From contig JAFCMP010000379.1 in NCBI GenBank assembly GCA_017506865.1, positions 558,001 through 622,000 on the forward strand: DNA of 64,000 bases. The letters run 5' to 3'. Shown here one piece after another: positions 10,723 through 22,380 of the stretch (position 1 is its first letter; the number at the start of each line of letters is the position of its first letter). The translations under genes and the position numbers were made by a program. Below the pieces are notes generated by a model, which did not search any database, was not told the DNA's origin, and saw only the letters and a program-made list of their open reading frames with translations. This stretch comes from Tribonema minus (lineage: Eukaryota; Sar; Xanthophyceae; Tribonematales; Tribonemataceae).

Positions 10723-11288
10723 TCATGTATAGTTGTTGAGCAAGAGCGGCACTTTGCGCGCCCACGGCTCGCCAAAGAAATACACCCGAGCAGTGCCGCG
10801 CTTCGTGCGCCGGCTTGGCTTCCCCCCACGCTCGCCTGCGAGGGCACAAACGCCCCTGCGTATGATGCCTTCGCACCACTGGAGACGCTCGCCATCCTTG
10901 TTGTCCGGGAAGCGCCACCGCATAAGGACGCGCACCCCGATCATCTCTGTGCTGCGCATCATCTCAAAAGATGGGCAGTCTCTGAGTTGCAATACCCCCG
11001 CTGGCAGTCGATACCTGCCCCCACTGGCAGCTTAGGTGACAATGGGCCGCCCTCATGCGTGCGCTCGCGCGCCTGCCTGATACGCCCTTGCACCACCCTG
11101 GTGCCAGCATCACCAATGTCGACCCCCGCTACAGTTGCTGTATGCCTGTACACCGCCGTTGCATGCTCGCATGCATCTAACATATTGGCATCCTCCCAGC
11201 TATCTGCAATGTGCTCGCCTTCCCACCTCACCAGGTACTGTAGTGAGCCTGGCCGGCCTTTGCGATCTCGCAGGACTCTATGCCCCAC
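10723..11288 (-). pseudogene. Chromodomain / integrase-tail relic (left arm)
   Basis: Two overlapping minus-strand frames. The upstream one (10959-11288) contains a chromodomain-like block, with LQYLVRWEGE followed by SWEDANML and a conserved AVYRH ending. The next (10723-10992) has a tudor/agenet-like pattern (GVRVLMRW, then WCEGIIRRG, then ARVYFFGEPWARKV). Chromodomains at the end of integrase are known from Ty3/Gypsy chromoviruses. No integrase core, RT or LTR is seen here, so I read this as the leftover 3' part of such an element, or as exons of a host chromodomain protein. The same two frames are preserved in the right arm. Confidence 0.5.
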
Positions 11289-11470
11289 TCATCGGGGCGG
11301 CTCTCCTGATGGACGCCCATCGGGTGCCTGATTGAGGCAGGCGCCCATCAGGCGCCCATCACGCACCTGGGCATGTCTTTTTCCCTGATGTACCAGAGGG
11401 TGCTGCATAATATGCAACAGTTCTCAACAAAACTGACTCAATTCCTGCTCCAATGGTGTGACTGTGTACA

Positions 11471-11490
11471 TAGGGTTAGGGTTGGGTTAG
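11471..11490. repeat. Short interstitial telomere-like motif (left arm)
   Basis: The string TAGGGTTAGGGTTGGGTTAG gives three TTAGGG-like units with one variant. It is conserved at 37341-37360 in the right arm, so it predates the arm duplication. Confidence 0.6.
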
Positions 11491-12336
11491 CGTCAAATCA
11501 GGCTGATCCGAGCTGCGGGCAGTGGCAGCAGCGACGGGGTTCGCAGCAGTGCCGAATCAGATGTGCAGACAAGTTGCATTGCTTGAGAATTCAAGAGAAT
11601 ATTTGTGACGGGCAGAAAATTGGGCAAGGAGCAACAACTGTGTCAATGCTTAACCTGTGCTCCGGGGCAGCGGCAGAGCGCACAGCAGCCCCAACCCTGA
11701 TTAAGGCTTCTGTGCGCCCAGGTGTTGTCGGTGCTGACATTTGTGAAACAGACGGCAGCAGCTCTTTTATATGCGCCATGTGTCTCACCAGCGCAGCTTG
11801 GGTAGCTTAGCTCATGGGGGCGCTTTCAGCTGTGTCTATTGCACATGGCAGCGCTCAGCCCATTGTCGCATTGAGCTGTGCACAGTAGCGTGTTTGCAGG
11901 TTCATTGTTGGGCCTGTACGCTTTGGACACAACGCCGCTTGGATAGCATCAGCAGTAGTGTCTGGGGGCGAATGTCGTACAGGTACCGAGATGCGTTGTA
12001 TTGACAACACCTGTGCGCACAAACTCACCCGCCACCGGCCCACCCTATTGTTTTGTTAGCGCATGCACAATTTTTCAACGCGTGTGACACAAGCGCTGGG
12101 GCGGGAGACAAATTGCGCAGTGCCATTATGTCGGGGGCGCATAGCAGGAGATGCTGCGCAGTACCATGAAGTTGGGGCGCATACATTAACAATTGTTCTA
12201 CTTGAAGCAGTAGCTGCATGGCGCTCTCAGTCGTGGCACTGGCAGATACATGTTATCTCCATAGCTGCAGTTGATCAAGTGCATGTGGTGCAGTGCGCAT
12301 GGCTCAGCAAGCTTTGCAGACCACGCTTGAGTGTAC

Positions 12337-13027
12337 TTTTATTGATTTCGCTTCGCAAGGGGCGCGAAAAGCCCTCTCTGTGGATGTGCACTCAATGCAA
12401 CATTCCTTCTCCGAAGAGAGACTCAAACGCCAACAGGCTTCCCCCTCTTCACACTACCACCAACACCCCACAACCAAACCCTACTTAGGGTTGCCCAGCC
12501 GTGAGGCACACTTGTCCCGTCTTGCAAAAGATTTGTGCAGGCCTGGGTCGCCTTTGACAGCGCCCAGAACTGAGGACCATGCTGACACGTCTGAATCACG
12601 CCTATAGGCAAAATGAACACTGGGCACCAGGCACCGGTGCTCAAGGTATCAATGCTGTTGCTACGAAGAGTCCAACCCAACCCCAACACCCCCCACTCAA
12701 ACCCTGATTGGTCCCCACTATCATGCTGCACCAAAGTGCCTAAGCTACTGCCTCTACACGACCAGACCCACTTTGAGGCCTCGCGTGTTTCTGCAAAAAT
12801 GGTCCTGCCGTGAACAGCTTTGTGCAGGCCTGGGCTGCTGATAGCAGCGCCCAGAACTGAGGACAATGGTCATGGATCACCAAGTGCCAGGCACTGGTGC
12901 TGCAAAGGCTGATGCTGTCACTAAAGCAAGCATATCCACTAAAACCCGCCCTTCTATTCGCTAGTGTTACCCCCCCGGGTGTCCCCGGCCGCACACTGGA
13001 ACCCCTGCTGCGAACTCCTTCCTCCTG

Positions 13028-13065
<38 letters not shown>

Positions 13066-13133
13066 CCGCGCCGCTCCCGCCAAGCAGCTGCCGCCGCCTG
13101 CCCCGTCGCCGCGCACAGGCGCCGCTCTCTAAC
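12337..13133 (-). mobile_element. Non-autonomous retroelement, left-arm-specific insertion (797 bp)
   Basis: The right arm shows the empty site at 36494/36495, so the insertion limits are exact. On the minus strand the element begins GTTAGAGAGCGGCGCC and ends AAATCAATAAAA, immediately followed by target bases GTACACTC. Its last 40 or so bases (GGGGCTTTTCGCGCCCC, then GCGAA, then ATCAATAAAA) resemble the LINE A 3' tail (GGGCTTTTTCGCGCCC, then GCGAG, then ATTAATAAAA), which suggests it is mobilised by LINE A machinery through tail recognition. It contains degenerate internal repeats and a CAGGAG hexamer run near its 5' end. The target-site duplication is at most 2 bp. A second copy is at 1-561. 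Short open frames carry a repeated PQFWAL motif, but coding is unproven. Confidence 0.78.
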
Positions 13134-14089
13134 ATCTTAAGAGATTTACCTATGATAAAACCTTATGACCCCAGTGCATCAATGTTTGAGCCACTTGAGT
13201 TTATCTAGCATTGTCATAAAATGCTCCTTGTGCATGCAGCATGCTTTTCAAAGTCATCATGTTGGGTGTGCAGCCAGCACGTATTCAAGTTGTTTGCAGC
13301 CACAGTAGATGATAGACGCCAGGGTGCGCCTCAAACTGTATATGGCTTACCACTTGTGTGTGGATGCGCCATGCAGGGGGCGTGTGTTGTGAGGCGACCC
13401 TAGGGTTGGAGGGGGCTATTTAGCCATATTCTGCAACACTGGCTCTATGCCATATTCTGCCACAGCAGATGCTTCATGCTAATCACTTCAACACCTGTAA
13501 AACCATGCTATTGTAAGCCTTAGCGCGTTGCTCTGCTTGTCCTTGCCAACCATGGTGGCCTACTTCGGTTAGATGGGAGTTAGGGGGCACCGTGACACCC
13601 TTTCTCACAGCATCACGGGCCATTGCTGGGTCAAGGTAGGAGCGGGTCGAGTAGTCGACAGCGGCTGGTAGCAGCTACACACACGGCACACACACATCAG
13701 AAGGCTAGCGCACCCCAGTTCCCCTACTTCTGCCACTCTTGACAACCACAGCCCACACCACGACCTGCAGCGCCTCCAGCAGCTGCTTTCGCACTTGCCT
13801 TCATCATGCTGTCTCACGCTGCAATGAGCTCTGCATGTCAAAGCTTCGCATGCACTTGCTGTCTTATGGCTGCCTTCAAAGTGATGGGTACTACAAGGTG
13901 AACGAGAGTGAGGCTCGGCTGCAAAAGCGGCCGTAGCACCGCCGCAATGATGTTGGCAATGGCGGCGGCATCAACGGCAGCAGCAACAGTAGCAGCAGCA
14001 GCCGTTGTGATGGTGGCCACGAACTTCATGTGAGACATGGCACGTCGGGGAAGACGCATTGATATGTGATCTGGAATTGCACGCTGCAG

Positions 14090-14100
14090 GTCTATGTACT
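14090..14100. other. Empty LINE A target site in left arm
   Basis: GTCTATGTACT is the reverse complement of AGTACATAGAC, the 11 bp sequence found on both sides of LINE A in the right arm (30026-30036 and 35541-35551). Here it is single and uninterrupted, giving the pre-insertion state. Confidence 0.92.
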
Positions 14101-14667
14101 ACAGTGTACGTGTGCAAGCGACCGCATTTGAATTCGCCTTTGGGCAGCACACCTCATAATGTGACAAACGTACTGATCAGGTACACTGTGCCGATTTATT
14201 TGTATTTGCTGGTGAAGCTCCCGCGCAACCGTAGACAAGTAGGGCCCACGCTGGCAAAACGGAATCTTCGCAGATAAACAAGTATACTGGGACAAGCCTC
14301 GTGTACTCATGTACGACACAAATGACAAATATGCAGCACAAATCCCTTTCTTCGGGCCCTGCCATTTGGCTACAGACTCTCACTCATCCAGCGCACAAGC
14401 AATATCGACACATTAGCACAGCGCAGCCTAGCCTGTTGCTTGCTACCTGTACGCTCTTGAGTGCAACCTGCAGCAGAGACCACCAGGCTGAGCTATGACT
14501 ACTACCGTACATCCGAATATCAGTCAACAAAACAAAGCACGTTAAGGACCAACAAGGTAAAGTGAGTCAGCATGCAGCTGTACATTCAGTATCAGCGCCG
14601 GAGTGAGTTGTGGTGGTGTGCATAACACTGTTAGAGTCTGGTGCTTTGACACAAGCATGGCACATTG

Positions 14668-14829
14668 TCAACCAAGTGCCCTGCCTTCATCCACTACTGC
14701 GCGGCCCATGAAAAGGGCAAGCACCTCCTGCAGACTCTCTAGCTGTCAACCAAGTGCCCCACCTTCATCCACAGTGACTTCTCCACGGCCCATGACAAGG
14801 GCAAGTACCTCCTTCAGACTCTCTAGCTG
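14668..14829. repeat. Tandem duplication of kinase 3' end (left arm)
   Basis: Mirror of 29292-29453; two units of 84 and 78 bp, the first containing the stop codon of the left kinase. Its presence in both arms dates it before the inverted duplication. Confidence 0.82.
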
Positions 14830-15930
14830 AGCAGCAGAGGCTGCAATGCGCAGCTTGCGTGTGCTGACACGTTCATGCTCAAACAGCTGCTCCTTCCAAT
14901 CTTCCTTGTGCAGCTCCACAGCCAGCATCACAGCCAGCAAGTACCAATCATGCTTGAACTGCGCAGCCTGTTGCGCCATGTTGTTGGGGAAGAACCATCT
15001 TGTGTAGGAGTGGATGGGGTCGTTGACGCGAACCGTAGAACCAAAGTCACCCAGATACCAATTTCCAGCCGTGTCCACAAACACATTGGCTGCCTGTCAT
15101 CAGAGCGAAAGCAGGCAGGAGCAGCCGTCATCAAGCTAGTAACAAAAACAGCATTGTAGCCACCTCTACTTCCCAGAATACAGCAGAGCACCTAAACGGC
15201 GATCAGAGCACCCTACGCAGCCGTTGGAGGAGAACATGGAGAGATATGCTGCATCACCCCAATGGCAACGAGTGCATCAGCGCTGCTTACTTGCCTTGAT
15301 GTCCATGTGCACATAACCCCTCTCGTGCATGAAGTCAATGGCCTGCATAAGCCGTGCTGCGCCTCGTGCGATGGCATGCTCAGGGATCAGTGGTAAGTCG
15401 CTGACGACGCAGGAGTACCGCGGCATAACCAGCGCTGGGTAAACACCTGGCCCATGCTTTGTCGTGCGCGCACTGGCGAATGGCAGCTGCAGTTCCAGGA
15501 CCTCTCCGCGCACCACAGGCACACCAGCATTGTTGGCATCTCTCAGGCGCAGCTCCCGGCAGACAAACGCCTCGGAAAGTTGGGATGCGGGTGCTCCTGT
15601 CATCGGATCATGTGATGAGACTGCAAGGAGTTTCACGATGGCAGGATTGCCATCTGAATCCAAGGCAGTCAGGATGCACTGGGGGAGCTGCTCCGCAAAT
15701 GGTCCATTCAGACGCAGCGAGTGCAGCTCTACCCAGCATGATGACGTAGACGACCCAGGCAGAAACTCAGCATCTCGATACAGGTCCACAGCTTGATCGA
15801 CAGTGGTCACTGCAAGGAGTCGGCTGGAAAAACGCCGCACGATGAGGTCCAGCACATCCGGACGGGGTCGATGGATGTAAGCCTGCCGCAGCAGCTGAGT
15901 GAGGCGTCCGATGTAGTCTGAATAGGGCAT
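14746..15930 (-). CDS. Atypical protein kinase, left-arm copy (2 exons)
   Basis: Exons 15930-15291 and 15089-14746 (minus), joined at a GTAAGC donor and GGCAG acceptor to give 327 residues. Kinase landmarks in order: a VKLL lysine (beta3-like), SEAFVCREL glutamate (alpha-C-like), an ALVMPRYS hinge-like stretch, the catalytic loop HMDIKATN (HMD instead of HRD), metal-binding GDFGS, and HDWYLL (F-helix aspartate). There is no clear glycine-rich loop. The HMD loop splits across the intron and is only complete after splicing. Substrate and pathway are unknown. The copy in the right arm (28191-29375) differs by one residue (Ile for Thr before VKLL). A membrane-protein gene fragment lies just upstream in the same orientation. 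Confidence 0.72.
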
Positions 15931-15998
15931 TGCATGACAACAATGAGTTGGTGTGTGAGTGCCAATTCGTGTTCACATGCCCTAGAGCCCACCCCTGC

Positions 15999-16382
15999 CT
16001 AGCAGTGCAGGACACATGTGCGTCTGTGATGTGCTGCTAGCTCTGCCACGCATGCGTAAAAGCACCACAGTGCCGCCAGACGCCAAATCAGCACCGCCTC
16101 TACAATTACTCTACTGATCACATGGGGACTGCCATACCTGCTACTGCAGGCGGCATCAACGCTATGCGACCAACGAGTGCCACCTGGGTATTGCACAAAC
16201 AAGAAAAACATGGGCACCAGCGCAAGCGTGCACAGCATCGACGTAGCCACCTGCACTGTATCAAAAGGAAATAGCGAAAAGATACAGGCGAAGTTCAAAC
16301 TGCTTGCCCATTGCAACATCTACCTCACCTCCCATGCCACCACCGCTTCCAGTGCCACCGCCAGCGCCAATTTGCGCACGTT
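15999..16382 (-). CDS. Small membrane-protein gene, 3' exons (left arm)
   Basis: Mirror of 27739-28122. Exon-like segments 16382-16329 and 16250-15999 end at a TAG stop. The translation has two hydrophobic stretches typical of membrane helices. Function unknown; upstream exons not resolved. Confidence 0.45.
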
Positions 16383-16399
16383 CTGAGAGCAGAGACAGG

Positions 16400-18750
16400 C
16401 GAGGCACGGAGGCGCAGCATGGCAGAGCACAACATCAGCCGCATGTGGCCAAAACTGGCACGAACAGCCAACTAACCTTTGGCATGGCCAGCTGCAGCAA
16501 TAGTAGTTACCCAATCCATTGCACCAAACTAACTTACTCCATCACCTCGCTCCGACAGTTGCATACTGTGTGCGGAATATAGTGAGAAAGGGCCAGCAGC
16601 GTTGGAAGCTACTGCAGCAGTAGGCAGCGTGCGACCTTCCGACAAATCTGCCATGACAACAGACCTGACATCATAGCGCAAGCTTCAGTTAGATGAGCAA
16701 TGATGCCATGAATAATTGTGATTCACCCTCAGGCTGATGCACAGTGCCTGCACACGCGACATTGGGCAACAGTGGTTTGTCCGTAATGATGAGGGTCAAG
16801 GGTGATGTGCACACACATGCAAGGGCAGACGAAGTAGCGGGCCCAGAACGCAGGGTATATACTTGTCAGCGACCAAGTGGAAGAGCAGGGCAACAAATTG
16901 GCCGCGTTTGCAAACGTGGTATAGGTATAACAGTAACCCGCTACTGCCAGAAAGGCACCAGCAAGCGTAGTGGCTACTAAGGATCTAACTCCATGAATTC
17001 CTCACACGATAAGCACGCGCACTGACGCGACCACCCCATTGGTAAACGGAAAAGCCAGCAGCATGGCAGCTGTCTCTGAGCAAGTTGCCTGTATAAGGTG
17101 CTGCCACACACAATGTCATGTGCAAAGAGTGCACCTACAGACTATCGTGCTGCAGCATACCATGAGCTACAGGACTGCAGTGAGTCAGGAACATGCCCGC
17201 AAGCGCTGTCAACACCCTGACGCGCAGCAGCACAGGTCAGGAAACATGCAATATGATTAGGGCAAAAGCGACGCCGGTTGGTTGGACCGTTGCTGACGCT
17301 TGACAGCTACTGCAGACTTTTTGTGAGCCGCTTCCGCATCATAACTGTTCAGACGAGCATTGATGGTGCCATGCCAGCACGCGCGGTTGACGGGTAGGAG
17401 AGAGCATATACATGTAAGGGCACGCAAAGCGGCAGCGCAAGCGAGCTGGGCACTTTCGTGTCAGCGACAAAGCGGAAGGGCAGGGCAATTCACTGGCCGA
17501 ATCTGCAGGGGCTGGCAAGAAGAGCCTCTCAGCTATTGGCATGACCAGCTGCAGTAAACTTCGAAAACATTGAAATACGCCGCAAGCTTTCAGCACTTTC
17601 CTGCACTGCTGCCGCCACATTACACAAAGGAAGGAGCTCAAAGAAAGGCCAGCAGGAGATTAGCCGGCTCTGAGCAATTTTCATGCAGAAGGTGCTTGCT
17701 GCCCATGCATCAAGGCTACAGCCACTATCGAGTCGCACAGAATCGGTCACCACAAGACTGCACTGAGTCCATGATGTGCGCACATTCCTGCAGCGCAGAT
17801 GCGGCATTAGGGATGATGAGCGCAAGCATGGCCACGGTTGTTGCTGGTGGAAAATGGCGCTAATACTCAGGTATAGCAGATTGCGGGCTGTTGCATCACA
17901 CCTGTTCACACAAACGTCGATGATGCCGTGCCGGCCGGGGCGGGTGACAGGTAGTGCGCACACGCATGCATGGGCACACAAGGGGGCAGCACAATCAAGC
18001 AGGGCATTTGCGTGTCAGCGACAAACTGGAAGAGCAGGGTACAGGGGGGGTCACGATATAAGAGCGGGCCCGTCCCGCCAGCATCACCGCTCCTATAACG
18101 TGACCGCTCCAATATCGTCCTTGTGCTTAAGTAGAATTAGCACTAACCCTAGGCTAACCCTACCCCTACACCTAGGTGGTGGTGAAGTATCTAAGTAGGG
18201 TTAGTGTGCGAGCAGTTTGAAGTTGGCTGCGAATTGAGCCGGAAAGCAACCGCACCGTGCGCTATACGCTGTGACTGATTGATACGCGCTGAATATCACG
18301 AAAAAGCCGCTGTTCAAGCATCATCGTGAGGCGGCTAGTGGTAGTGGACACGATCAAAGAGCAATCAGCCCGAGCAGCTCCAAACCGCTCATAGTCGACC
18401 AGATCCGAGTTCAGCTGTCAGACCGCTCTTATACCTTGACCGCTCTTATATTGAGCGCTCTTACATCGTAGCCACCACTGTAGATGGCCGCATCTTGCAC
18501 AAACTGGCCAGACAGGCTAACCAGGTATTGGCATGAACAGGCACGTGGTGAATGCAATAGATCAGGCTGCATGGGTTCCTCACACACTGAGCACACGCAC
18601 TGAACCGGCACGTGCCAACTGTAGTAAGAGAATAACTTTCATGAAGCCACTAGTCACAGCATACTTTCAAACAGCCACTATTATGCAAAGCATCAGCAGC
18701 TGGTGGAAGGCGATAGAGGGGGGATGTGCAAACACGCACCCGCCTCTGTC
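16400..18750. repeat. Degenerate tandem-repeat region (left arm)
   Basis: Segments resembling one another recur roughly every 560-600 bp. Examples are the strings built on GTCAGCGACAAAGCGGAAG at about 16865, 17459 and 18013, and the TTCCTCACAC-containing strings near 16995 and 18570. The units are heavily diverged with indels. The mirror region is about 25380-27720. Confidence 0.6.
18053..18469. mobile_element. MITE-like element with telomere-like core (left arm)
   Basis: The ends carry inverted copies of ACGATRTAAGAGCG (18053 rightward; 18469 leftward), and the interior repeats the GAGCGGTCA / TATAAGAGCG theme. The middle (about 18140-18205) holds CTAACCC motifs facing a GTAGGGTTAGTG motif. 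No target-site duplication was identified. No protein is encoded. Confidence 0.4.
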
Positions 18751-18872
18751 AACACAACATTGACCATCACGCACTCATGATTGTTGATGCAGCCGCACCC
18801 GCGGTAACTGTGCATCAATAATGTTGGTTGATGGCTACCGCAGACTGCTGCCGCGTCCATACCTGTTGTTAC

Positions 18873-19079
18873 CAGGGGTTATCACGACTCCTCAAAACCT
18901 GCACGAGTCCAAATCTGCTCCAGGGAGCTGTGACTCCGACTCCGCTCCGGGGAGCTGTGACTCGTGGGCCTACGACTCCGACTCCGCTCCGGCGAGCTGG
19001 CACCGATTGTTGTACGACTCAGACTCCGAGGAGCAATGAGCCGGCTCAAACGACGAGCGAGGAGTCGTGACAACCCCTG
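18873..19079. mobile_element. hAT-type MITE with perfect 8 bp target duplication (left arm)
   Basis: Terminal inverted repeats start CAGGGGTTRTCACGACTC on both ends (one mismatch over about 21 bp). The element is flanked by identical 8 bp GTTGTTAC at 18865-18872 and 19080-19087. A CAGGG-type terminus with 8 bp duplication is the hallmark of the hAT superfamily. The 207 bp interior contains short direct repeats of GACTCCGACTCCGCTCCGG and no transposase, so it is non-autonomous. Confidence 0.85.
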
Positions 19080-19172
19080 GTTGTTACAAAAACAAATGAC
19101 GGTATATTATGTTTACATACACTTCGAACTGCGTCTACAGAGAGAGATGGAGTAAGCGCACCTGGCAGTGCC

Positions 19173-20399
19173 TGCCAGAGGGCCCCAGCCACACCAGCCT
19201 TGAGAAGCGTACCCCCCATAGCTAGATGTCCCCTGATGGCATCTTCGTCCCAAAGTTCATTTTCCACCATGATTTGCCTGACAGCTCCTGTGAATAGCTT
19301 GTTCCTCCGCTCCAATTGTGGAATCAGCTTGACCAACAAGGCATCCAAGAGTGCCCCCTTGGCCGCAAGTTCATCGGGAGAGTCCATGCCTGTGGCAGCA
19401 GCAAATGTCATACTTGCGGGGCATGAAAACAACTAAGCGCGACAGATCAAAAGTGACCGAAAACATGCTTGGTAATGGATCATTACATTTCCAGCAAGTG
19501 ACCGTGCTCCGTGTCAAGGCACGCCTTCATGAACCCTTCTGCGTGTCGAGGCAAGCCTTTACTACACCTTCATGACACATAACACGTCCTCCACGCATCC
19601 ATGTCAGCATGCAAGCATCAATGTAGCTCAGACAGCAGGCATCACCCACGCCTGATGCGGCCGGGAAGCAAATGCATTGGACAGAGGACAGCATACCTCA
19701 GTTGCTGCCAGGACGCGGTTTGCCAGCTGGCGCACGATATTGAAGAGCTTTGACCCAGCCAATCAAGCTGTGCTTGTCACCTGCAATGTGTGCATTCATG
19801 ATGGTGGAGCACAGCAGAGGAAAGGGCTCAAATAAAAAGACAATAAATGGAGCGTATAAGGAGATCAGCCAAGGCATACACTGGTAGGGAACTTGTCAAG
19901 GGTGCCCTGGAGATTGTGATACATTGTATGCGCGATGTTCAGTACAACCAGCGCTCATACTTGCACGGCGTCTGGGTAGGCAAATGCAGATGTGATCCCA
20001 GCAGGAGTGAGCGTACACTGCATGCATACATGGACCCTGCAGTTTGCTTGCAAATGATTTTTGCTCACACCACTGTATTTCCTGCTGTGCCGTCTGTGGC
20101 CGCTGGTTGTTGCAATCGAGCGACATGCAGGGAGGTCACGAAAACAGAACATACAACGCGCCACTGTACCGCCCTGCACACTAAAAAATCCATCATGTTC
20201 TCGTCTGTCTCTTACTGAAGGCATGACAGACTAATCTGAAGCGAGTGTCCGCGGTCACTCGCCTGCAGCCGCACACCGCCAGCTGTTGCCTCCCCAGCTC
20301 TTGGATCAAACGCGTGTACGCGCGACAAATGATGTCCGCGTAGTTGTTGAGGCGGAAGGGGAACAAAACATTCAGCTGATGAGCCGCGATGCTGCTTTC
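19173..20399 (-). CDS. Unidentified multi-exon gene, exon-like segments (left arm)
   Basis: Mirror of 23725-24951. Exon-like blocks lie at about 20399-20259, 19747-19697 and 19389-19173. The last block differs from the right arm by a small insertion at its donor (GGCAGGCACTGCCAG), which would change the splice site or the reading. No family recognised; 5' exons would lie in the spacer, which is not shared between arms. Confidence 0.35.
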
Positions 20400-20754
20400 C
20401 TGAGGACACACAATTGTGCTCACGCTCTGACGCCACCTACAGCGAATCACACGCCCTGTCCAGCACCAGACGAGACGCCCCGCCGCGTGCCTCCCCCGGC
20501 TCTCCGCACACACTCGTCCGTGTTCGCCGCTGCGGGGTCCAGGCCGATCATATTTATGTATCGATACATACCTACCAAGGCAGACCGGGGCAGGCGGGCG
20601 TCTCGACTTTTCCAGGTCAACCTTGCTCAGCTTAAAGGTGGTTTGACCAGGTTGACCACTTTTCATGGTTATTCATTCATGCCTGCGAATTGAAGTTAGG
20701 TTTGTTGGGAAGATGCAGTGATGACCACATGCTGACCATGCTGACCGCGCGCGC

Positions 20755-20925
20755 TGTACGCTGAGTACGCTGACCACGCTGAGCACGCTGAGCACGCTGA
20801 CCACGCTGAGTCCGCTGAGCACGCTGAGCACGCTGAGCACACTGACCACGCTGAGCACGCTGAGCACGCTGAGCACGCTGAGCACACTGCGCACGCTGAG
20901 CACGCTGAGCACGTTGGGGGTATGC
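20755..20925. repeat. 9 bp minisatellite (GCTGAGCAC)n
   Basis: About 19 units of the 9-mer GCTGAGCAC with variants GCTGACCAC and GCTGAGTCC. The minus-strand reading is an artificial LSVLSV repeat; I do not treat it as a gene. Confidence 0.9.
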
Positions 20926-21450
20926 TGGGTATGCTGGCCATGCTCAGCACACTGAAAAAGCCGCTATCATTCAATATAATGTGTGGGTAGGTGAGCACAA
21001 ACGGCGCGCTGACCATTTTTTGTAGAAAAAAATTCAACTGCCAAGCTTGGCAACGGCTGAGTATTTTGGGTTTATGAGTTCCAGCAGAAGTTGGGTGTGT
21101 GAAGCGCACCATCAAAACTGGGGGCATCACTGTGTCTGTCTTCACGGTCTTAACATATATATTACATATAGCAGACATTGTACATGCAACACGTATCAAT
21201 ATGATTGGCACGCAAAACAGAGTAAAGCACCCCCCAGAGACGGAGGGGGCGCCGAAAAAAGGGCATCCAAAAACAAAAGCGCAGAAAACGAAAACGAACA
21301 CAGTTCCACGTACACAGGCTTGCATTTTGCCATGTTGTGCTGCTTGCTCTGGTGCGAAACACACAGAAACACCAGCGCTTCTCAGACGGGGACAAAAGCA
21401 AGGCCTATCGAGTTGTTGCGTCACCAGTAGAGTGACAGGCCAGGGTGGGC

Positions 21451-22110
21451 CAGGGGGGGGGGGGGGGGCGCCTACTGCGGGACACCATGGTGAGTGCCGG
21501 TAGATGATCACACGCCCCCCCCCCAGGCCAACACGCACACAGAAAAGCGCAAGACAGCATACACTTGCTCTCCCTCCCAAACCCAATTGTTCTCTAGGAA
21601 CTGTGAGACGACGTGTTGTCATCTCACGATTGGCTGAAAATGGGTGGGCTGCTGGGACACAAAGATATGTGACACAAAAATGCTCAGGTGCCCCAGCAAC
21701 CGCCTTTGCTCTCTGCGCGGGGTGACTGTGTCCGGAAACCATGTCAGCATATCACCACACACATGAGACAATGCACAGAAACATGTAGCACAAAAAGGAG
21801 AACCTGGGGAGTGCCGCACCCCCTAGACCCTCCCACGCTGGAGAACTGGGGGGAGGCTTCCAACCCCCCCGACCCCCTCTCCCCTCCCAACTCTAAGCTG
21901 CCGAACCCCACAGACCCCCCCCCCCCCCCACCCCCTGCCGGAGAACTGGGGGGGCTGCTGCCCCCCCAGACCCCCCTGCTAGATCAGTGGGTGGGCTGCC
22001 GCCCCCCCCAACCCCCCTGCTAGATCACTGGGTGGGGGGGGGCAGACCCCCCCGCTGACTGGGGGGGCTGCCGAACCCCCCAACCCCCCTCCCCCCTGCC
22101 GGGCTGACCC
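21451..22110. repeat. G/C homopolymer tracts and C-rich imperfect repeat
   Basis: A run of about 18 G at 21451-21468, then a C-rich block (21820-22110) of imperfect units built on CCCCCC with GAACTGGGGGG, CTAGATCA and GCTGCCG. The sequence could fold into G-quadruplexes and is a likely place for assembly error. Confidence 0.75.
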
Positions 22111-22209
22111 CCCAGACCCGAGGTTGGCAATGTCACGCAGGGCATCTGCCCCCAGTTGAGCTTGCTCTTTTGTGCCTTCCAGGAGGGTGAGGAGGTGGCG
22201 GTCAATCAT
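22105..22209 (-). pseudogene. Exon-like fragment of unknown gene
   Basis: The minus strand reads MIDRHLLTLLEGTKEQAQLG and continues as an acidic helix before running into the G-rich repeat. It looks like coding sequence interrupted by the repeat expansion. No family recognised. Confidence 0.35.
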
Positions 22210-22380
22210 CTGCGAGCCACCAGACGGAAAGCGGAATGTCAGCGACTACACTCAGCGCGCTGCCATGCATGCTTATGTGTGAGTTCCGACAGCACAACAA
22301 ACATTGCGCAGCAGAAGTCGCCATCAACACTATTGATTGACATCACCAAGCCTTGCTTCAAGTGTATGCTGTCTCTGACA

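Larger units (their letters stand above)
9014..20474. repeat. Left arm of giant inverted repeat
   Basis: Reverse-complement matching to 23650-39809 was followed through many landmarks: the kinase gene (14746-15930 against 28191-29375), chromodomain relic, membrane-protein exons and MITEs. Paired coordinates sum to about 44,121-44,123 in the inner part and about 48,823-48,831 in the outer part; the shift is explained by the 5.5 kb insertion in the other arm and the 797 bp insertion here. Removing the private insertions leaves about 10,664 bp in this arm and 10,645 bp in the other. The outer edge near 9014 is where similarity fades (TGCTGTAATCACC is the last clear match); the inner edge is sharp at CAGACGAG (20474). 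Confidence 0.92.

Noticed and set aside
12337..13133. tRNA-derived SINE head
   Set aside because: No A-box/B-box pair could be recognised at the 5' end, which is GC-rich with a hexamer repeat.
20673..20912. Open frame encoding an LSVLSV repeat protein
   Set aside because: It is a by-product of the 9 bp minisatellite; all frames through such a repeat stay open.
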